A DNA stretch of 9,732 nucleotides from an uncultured Alphaproteobacteria bacterium (lineage in GTDB: Bacteria > Pseudomonadota > Alphaproteobacteria > RF32 > CAG-239), in contig CALXVW010000017.1 in the NCBI GenBank assembly GCA_944392185.1, positions 1 through 9,732 on the forward strand, written 5' to 3'. The notes below the pieces were generated by a model. That model searched no databases and was not told where the DNA came from. It worked only from the letters and a program-made list of their open reading frames with translations. Positions 6,592-9,732 of the stretch are shown piece after piece. Both the position numbers and the translations under genes were made by a program. The first letter of the stretch is position 1; every line of letters starts with the position of its first letter.

Positions 6592-6623
6592 CTTGCAGAA
6601 GCAATTAGCTTTTCTTATATAAT
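6592..6623 (+). promoter_or_regulatory. lon promoter with RpoH (heat-shock sigma)-like elements
   Basis: CTTG at 6592-6595 and CTTAT at 6614-6618 are separated by 18 nt, resembling the alphaproteobacterial RpoH pattern CTTG-N17/18-CYTAT. A perfect sigma-70 TATAAT overlaps at 6618-6623, with TTGCAG (6593-6598) 19 nt upstream. A start near 6630 gives a leader of about 27 nt. A weak AGGTG (6648-6652) lies 4 nt before the ATG. Confidence 0.5.
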
Positions 6624-6656
6624 AAGTTGTATAACTTTCTTTATTATAGGTGTGAA

Positions 6657-8993
6657 ATGGCTTTGAAAAAAGAAAAATATCCGGTGTTGCCTTTGCGCGA
6701 TATCGTTGTGTACCCTAAAATGATTGTACCGCTCTTTGTCGGAAGAGAAAAATCTATTCGTGCTCTGCAAGAAGTGGTCGATAATGACCAAAATATTGTT
6801 CTTGTTACTCAAAAAGATGCCGCTGTCGAGATACCAAATGAAGATGATGTCTTCCATGTTGGAACTTTGGGAACTGTTTTACAGCTTTTGCGGTTGCCCG
6901 ACGGAACGGTAAAGGTTTTGGTGGAAGGGCTTGAAAGAGTTAAGCTCAATAAAATTTATGATGAACCGGAGTATTTATCTGCCAATATTACCTTGATGCC
7001 GGAAGTGGAAGAAAAAAATCCGGAGCTGGAAGGAATCGTCCGCGCCGTTTTATCGCAATTTGAAGAATATGTTAAGCTCTCTAAAAAAACAGCACCGGAA
7101 GTTTTGGTGGCGGTTAATCAAATCGAGGATTACAGCAAACTGGCCGATACAATTGCCTCTCACTTGGCTCTTAAAATCAGTGATAAACAGGCTTTGTTGG
7201 AAGGGGCTACGCTTTCTGAGAGATTTGAAAAAATCTTGGGCTTTATGGATTCTGAAATTACGTTGCTTGAGGTAGAAAACAGAATCCGCAACCGGGTCAA
7301 AAAGCAAATGGAGAAAAGCCAGAAGGAATATTACCTCAATGAGCAGATGAAAGCTATTCAAAAAGAGCTTGGCGACGGCGAGGAAGATGCCGAAATCTCC
7401 GAATATATGAAAAAAATTGAGAAAACAAAGCTTTCTAAGGAAGCAAAAGACAAGGCTTTGGCTGAGGTTAAAAAGCTCAAAAACATGAGCGTGATGTCAG
7501 CTGAGGCTACCGTGGTTCGTAATTATTTGGATTGGCTTTTGGACATTCCATGGAAAAAGCGCTCTAAGGTTAATAAAAACCTTTCAAAAGCCATGGAGAT
7601 TTTGGAAGCTGATCACTATGGTTTGGAAAAGGTCAAAGAACGCATTGTCGAATATTTGGCGGTGCAAGCCAGAGCAGATAAAGTCAAAGGGCCGATTTTG
7701 TGTTTGGTCGGACCTCCGGGAGTGGGCAAGACATCTTTGGGAAAATCTATTGCCAAGGCAACCGGGCGTGCTTTTGTGCGGGCTTCTTTGGGCGGTATGC
7801 GTGATGAGGCCGAGATAAGAGGGCACAGACGTACCTATATCGGTTCTATGCCTGGCAAAATCATTAAGGGTATGAAAAAAGCCGGCACGTCTAACCCGCT
7901 GTTCTTGCTTGATGAGATTGACAAGATGGGTAATGACTACCGCGGTGATCCGGCTTCTGCTTTGTTGGAAGTTTTGGACCCTGAGCAGAACTCTGCTTTT
8001 AATGATCATTATCTGGAAGTGGATTATGATTTATCGGACGTGATGTTTGTGACAACCGCAAACTCTTTGGATATGCCGCGGCCGTTGATGGATCGTATGG
8101 AAATTATCAGGCTCTCGGGCTATACGGAAGATGAAAAAATCGAGATTGCCAAGCGCCACCTAATTCCTAAGATTTTTGTGGAAAACGCGGTTACGCCGAG
8201 TGAACTTGAGATTTCTGAAGATGCCGTGCGTTCCATTATCCGCTATTATACCAGAGAGGCCGGCGTGCGCAATTTGGAAAGAGAGTTGGCGACCATTGCC
8301 AGAAAGGCTATCAAAGAGACACTCTTGGCTAAGAAAAAACAAAAGATTACCGTCACGGCCAAAAACATAGATAAGTATTTGGGCGTTATCAAATATCGCT
8401 ATGGTGAGGCTGAAGAAGAAGACCATATCGGCGTTACAACCGGTTTGGCTTGGACTGAGGTCGGCGGAGATATTTTGTTTATTGAGGCCGTTGATATGCC
8501 GGGTAAGGGTATTGTTAAGCAAACTGGTAAGCTGGGTGAGGTGATGAAGGAATCCATTGAAACAGCTTATTCTGTTGTGCGTTCTCACTCTAAAGATTTG
8601 GGTATTGATCCGAAAGTTTTTGAAAAAACAGATATCCATGTCCATGTGCCGGAAGGAGCAACGCCTAAAGACGGTCCGTCTGCCGGTATTGCCATGTATA
8701 CAACTTTGGTTTCGGTTTTGACTAAAATTCCGGTACGCAAAGATGTGGCTATGACCGGTGAAATTACCTTGCAGGGCAGGGTTCTGCCCATCGGCGGGCT
8801 TAAAGAAAAACTTCTTTCAGCTTTGCGTGGCGGTATCAAGACCGTTATTATTCCTAAAGATAATGAAAAGGATTTGGCAGAGATTCCGGATAATGTAAAA
8901 AAAGGAATGAAGATTATTCCTGTTTCTGAGGCCAAAGAGGTCTTGAAGATTGCTCTTAAAGGCAAGTTGAAGCCCCTTAAAGCTAAAAAGTAG
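6657..8993 (+). CDS. lon: Lon protease (ATP-dependent, S16 family)
   Basis: Lon is a cytosolic hexameric AAA+ protease that degrades misfolded and regulatory proteins. The ATG at 6657 is chosen over a TTG at 6627 because MALKKEKYPVLPLRD begins exactly where Lon families begin. That gives 778 residues, close to the 784 of Escherichia coli. The N-terminal substrate domain begins at YPVLPLRDIVVYPKMIVPLF. The AAA+ module has Walker A GPPGVGKT (352-359, Lys358) and Walker B LFLLDEIDKM (Asp419-Glu420). The C-terminal protease has Ser675 in PKDGPSAG and Lys718 in GGLKEKLL, forming the catalytic dyad. All landmarks are offset by a constant -4 from Escherichia coli numbering, so the gene is intact. 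It stands alone, with a heat-shock-like promoter upstream and a hairpin terminator 21 nt downstream. The partner gene hupB, often next to lon, is not seen. Confidence 0.98.
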   Translation: MALKKEKYPVLPLRDIVVYPKMIVPLFVGREKSIRALQEVVDNDQNIVLVTQKDAAVEIPNEDDVFHVGTLGTVLQLLRLPDGTVKVLVEGLERVKLNKIYDEPEYLSANITLMPEVEEKNPELEGIVRAVLSQFEEYVKLSKKTAPEVLVAVNQIEDYSKLADTIASHLALKISDKQALLEGATLSERFEKILGFMDSEITLLEVENRIRNRVKKQMEKSQKEYYLNEQMKAIQKELGDGEEDAEISEYMKKIEKTKLSKEAKDKALAEVKKLKNMSVMSAEATVVRNYLDWLLDIPWKKRSKVNKNLSKAMEILEADHYGLEKVKERIVEYLAVQARADKVKGPILCLVGPPGVGKTSLGKSIAKATGRAFVRASLGGMRDEAEIRGHRRTYIGSMPGKIIKGMKKAGTSNPLFLLDEIDKMGNDYRGDPASALLEVLDPEQNSAFNDHYLEVDYDLSDVMFVTTANSLDMPRPLMDRMEIIRLSGYTEDEKIEIAKRHLIPKIFVENAVTPSELEISEDAVRSIIRYYTREAGVRNLERELATIARKAIKETLLAKKKQKITVTAKNIDKYLGVIKYRYGEAEEEDHIGVTTGLAWTEVGGDILFIEAVDMPGKGIVKQTGKLGEVMKESIETAYSVVRSHSKDLGIDPKVFEKTDIHVHVPEGATPKDGPSAGIAMYTTLVSVLTKIPVRKDVAMTGEITLQGRVLPIGGLKEKLLSALRGGIKTVIIPKDNEKDLAEIPDNVKKGMKIIPVSEAKEVLKIALKGKLKPLKAKK

Positions 8994-9014
8994 TTTCTGG
9001 GGAGTAATGTCGTA

Positions 9015-9043
9015 AAAAAAACGGGAGCTTTTCCCGTTTTTTT
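9015..9043 (+). terminator. Rho-independent terminator of lon
   Basis: A 12-bp stem pairs 9015-9026 (A-run plus ACGGGA) with 9032-9043 (TCCCGT plus T-run) around a 5-nt loop. The T-run of seven follows the GC core. The matching A-run could let it work in both directions. Confidence 0.9.
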
Positions 9044-9045
9044 AT

Positions 9046-9073
9046 TTGCAAATCAGAATAATTAGCGTATATT
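9046..9073 (+). promoter_or_regulatory. Promoter candidate for the Cys/His mini-protein pair
   Basis: TTGCAA (9046-9051) and TATATT (9068-9073) are spaced 16 nt apart just after the lon terminator, matching sigma-70 boxes at 4/6 and 5/6 positions. A start near 9080 leaves a leader of about 33 nt before the ATG at 9113. Confidence 0.45.
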
Positions 9074-9112
9074 AAGCCTCCATTTATTTATAACTTAAAA
9101 ACTATTTTGACT

Positions 9113-9373
9113 ATGCTGCAATTATTCTTTAGAAAACCCACTCTATTGCGAGATTGGATTGCTTTGGGCCATCAGGTGACTAATTTTAATGCTGTTGCCT
9201 GCAAAAAACATCAATGGGTGTTGTTTGATCCTCATCAGGTGTGGAACATTCAAGCGTTACAAAATCCTAAGACCGGAGAGACGGAATATTGGATATCGCA
9301 AAGATGTCGATGCCAATGCTGTGGTACGGTCAGGAATTTTTCTTTAGTTCAAATTATATTTGATGAAGTATGA
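9113..9373 (+). CDS. Small Cys/His protein with zinc-ribbon-like pattern (first of a pair)
   Basis: I do not recognise a named family for this 86-residue ORF. CKKHQW at 30-35 supplies a C-x2-H pair (Cys30, His33), and RCRCQCCG at 64-71 supplies C-x2-C (Cys67, Cys70) plus Cys65 and Cys69. This is a plausible zinc-binding knuckle arrangement, separated by ~30 residues of strand-rich sequence. The 25-29 residues before CKKHQW are basic to neutral, with no signal peptide. No clear ribosome-binding site precedes the ATG at 9113, and an in-frame TTG lies 6 nt upstream. Its stop overlaps the next start as ATGA. The unit sits between a promoter candidate and a terminator. The coding call rests on the conserved Cys/His pattern shared with the next ORF, not on homology. 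Confidence 0.62.
   Translation: MLQLFFRKPTLLRDWIALGHQVTNFNAVACKKHQWVLFDPHQVWNIQALQNPKTGETEYWISQRCRCQCCGTVRNFSLVQIIFDEV
9200..9217 (+). repeat. 18-bp direct repeat, copy 1
   Basis: TGCAAAAAACATCAATGG occurs exactly here and at 9376-9393. In both places it encodes CKKHQW in frame, marking the shared module of the two mini-proteins. Confidence 0.9.
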
Positions 9374-9534
9374 AATGCAAAAAACATCAATGGAAAGTTG
9401 CGGCCGGTCCGTATTATTCTAAGAATGAATCCGGTGATTCATTAATGACAGTACGACGATGCTGTACAAAGTGCGGGAGAAAGGAAAACAAAACCGTTAT
9501 GTTAAACCACTCTTCCAAAGAGCAGGCGTTGTAA
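9370..9534 (+). CDS. Small Cys/His protein with zinc-ribbon-like pattern (second of a pair)
   Basis: This 54-residue ORF is below common length cut-offs. It begins MKCKKHQWKV and carries RRCCTKCGRK at 29-38, giving C-x2-H (Cys3, His6) and C-x2-C (Cys32, Cys35), the same pattern as the preceding protein. CKKHQW is identical in both, and the C-x2-C-G ends align. It lacks the ~27-residue N-terminal part of its neighbour and ends in an Asn/Ser/Lys-rich tail. The ATG overlaps the upstream TGA (ATGA), so translation is probably coupled. A strong palindromic terminator begins 7 nt after the stop. Function is unknown; binding of zinc or nucleic acid is a guess from the pattern. The pair looks like an old tandem duplication. 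Confidence 0.6.
   Translation: MKCKKHQWKVAAGPYYSKNESGDSLMTVRRCCTKCGRKENKTVMLNHSSKEQAL
9376..9393 (+). repeat. 18-bp direct repeat, copy 2
   Basis: This is an exact second copy of the 18-mer at 9200-9217, 176 nt downstream, in the same reading frame relative to the encoded CKKHQW motif. Confidence 0.9.
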
Positions 9535-9541
9535 AGATTTC

Positions 9542-9571
9542 AAAACCGGATGTTATAACATCCGGTTTTTT
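9542..9571 (+). terminator. Palindromic rho-independent terminator
   Basis: A perfect 28-nt palindrome (halves 9542-9555 and 9556-9569, core AACCGGATGT) is followed by a T-run to 9571. It closes the mini-protein unit 7 nt after the stop codon, and the A-run on the other side may make it bidirectional. Confidence 0.9.
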
Positions 9572-9700
9572 GTTTGTCTTAAAGAATCGCACGAATCTAT
9601 GTGAAAAACATTGTTTGTTGGGGGAAAAGGCTTTTTTCTGTGGAAAATTTGGCATAAAAAATGTGAAAAACCGCTATTTTGGGGCTTGTTAAGAAATAAA
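9572..9700. other. AT-rich intergenic stretch with no assigned gene
   Basis: This stretch holds an 11-nt direct repeat ATGTGAAAAAC (9599-9609 and 9661-9671) and no tRNA-like or other RNA fold I can recognise. A long frame crossing it from 9459 runs through the terminator and is not credible. Confidence 0.6.
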
Positions 9701-9732
9701 ATGATGAAAAATGTTGAGAGATATGAGTTTTT
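9701..9732 (+). CDS. Possible 5' end of a gene running off the window
   Basis: ATGATG at 9701-9706 opens a frame (MMKNVERYEF) that reaches the window end without a stop. Only a weak AAGAA (9691-9695) precedes it. Ten codons cannot identify a product and the start could be chance. Confidence 0.25.
   Translation, partial: MMKNVERYEF

Larger units (their letters stand above)
6434..6656. other. Divergent intergenic region between fliN and lon
   Basis: These 223 nt separate two divergently transcribed units and are strongly AT-rich. They hold promoter candidates for both directions, each with TATATAATAAG at the -10. I see no RNA gene, and the only ORF-like signal is a very short Met-Lys-Lys peptide near 6511 without support. 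Confidence 0.8.

Noticed and set aside
6627..6656. Upstream TTG start for Lon adding ten residues
   Set aside because: The extra residues (MYNFLYYRCE) do not fit Lon N-termini, and position 6627 lies at or before the predicted transcription start near 6630.
9599..9671. TGTGGAAAA and two ATGTGAAAAAC elements as DnaA boxes or a replication origin
   Set aside because: Only one site comes within one mismatch of a DnaA box. There is no cluster, no origin-type gene next to it, and A-rich repeats are expected in this AT-rich stretch.
9649..9680. TTGGCA and TATTTT as a promoter for the gene at the right edge
   Set aside because: The 20-nt spacing is too long and the boxes are weak; the downstream gene itself is not established.
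9459..9692. 77-residue open frame after the mini-proteins
   Set aside because: It overlaps the second Cys/His ORF in another frame and runs straight through the palindromic terminator; the translation shows no domain pattern.

Overview
The window looks like chromosome of a low-GC, AT-rich Gram-negative bacterium. It carries lipid A/Kdo genes (a DUF374 acyltransferase, waaA and lpxK in one operon), a FliN-type protein and a bacterial Lon protease. The gene order DUF374-waaA-lpxK and a candidate heat-shock promoter of the alphaproteobacterial type (CTTG-N18-CTTAT) in front of lon suggest an alphaproteobacterium, possibly a host-associated low-GC lineage. That placement is inference.

Layout. 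Bases 1-2208 (+ strand) hold an accessory cassette: the 3' end of an SF2/SNF2-like helicase gene cut by the left window edge, an IbrA-type PAPS-reductase-fold protein (DUF3440) starting in an ATGA overlap with it, and an IbrB-type ParB/sulfiredoxin-fold protein 12 nt downstream. The helicase end is strikingly AT-rich and contains a run of 16 A. Bases 2231-3206 hold an aldo/keto reductase with its own promoter candidate. It converges, with only 2 nt between stop codons, on a minus-strand operon (6433 down to 3209): fliN-like, DUF374/LpxJ-like acyltransferase, waaA, lpxK, with gaps of 9, 3 and 0 nt. A 223-nt divergent intergenic region (6434-6656) separates this operon from lon (6657-8993, +), which ends at a strong hairpin terminator. 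After it lies a very small two-gene unit (9113-9534) encoding two related Cys/His mini-proteins in an ATGA overlap, bracketed by a promoter candidate and a palindromic terminator. The last ~160 nt are AT-rich and may contain the start of another gene.

How the genes work together. The minus-strand operon supplies late steps of lipid A-Kdo assembly at the inner membrane: 4'-phosphorylation (LpxK), Kdo addition (WaaA) and probably secondary acylation (DUF374). Why a motor-switch FliN domain heads that operon is not clear. Lon is a stand-alone housekeeping/stress protease unit. The helicase-IbrA-IbrB set is the most system-like part of the accessory DNA. It joins a nucleotide-activating sulfur-chemistry fold, a ParB-fold DNA/nucleotide-binding protein and a helicase in one coupled transcript. 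Its biochemical job is unknown to me, and the window shows only part of it.
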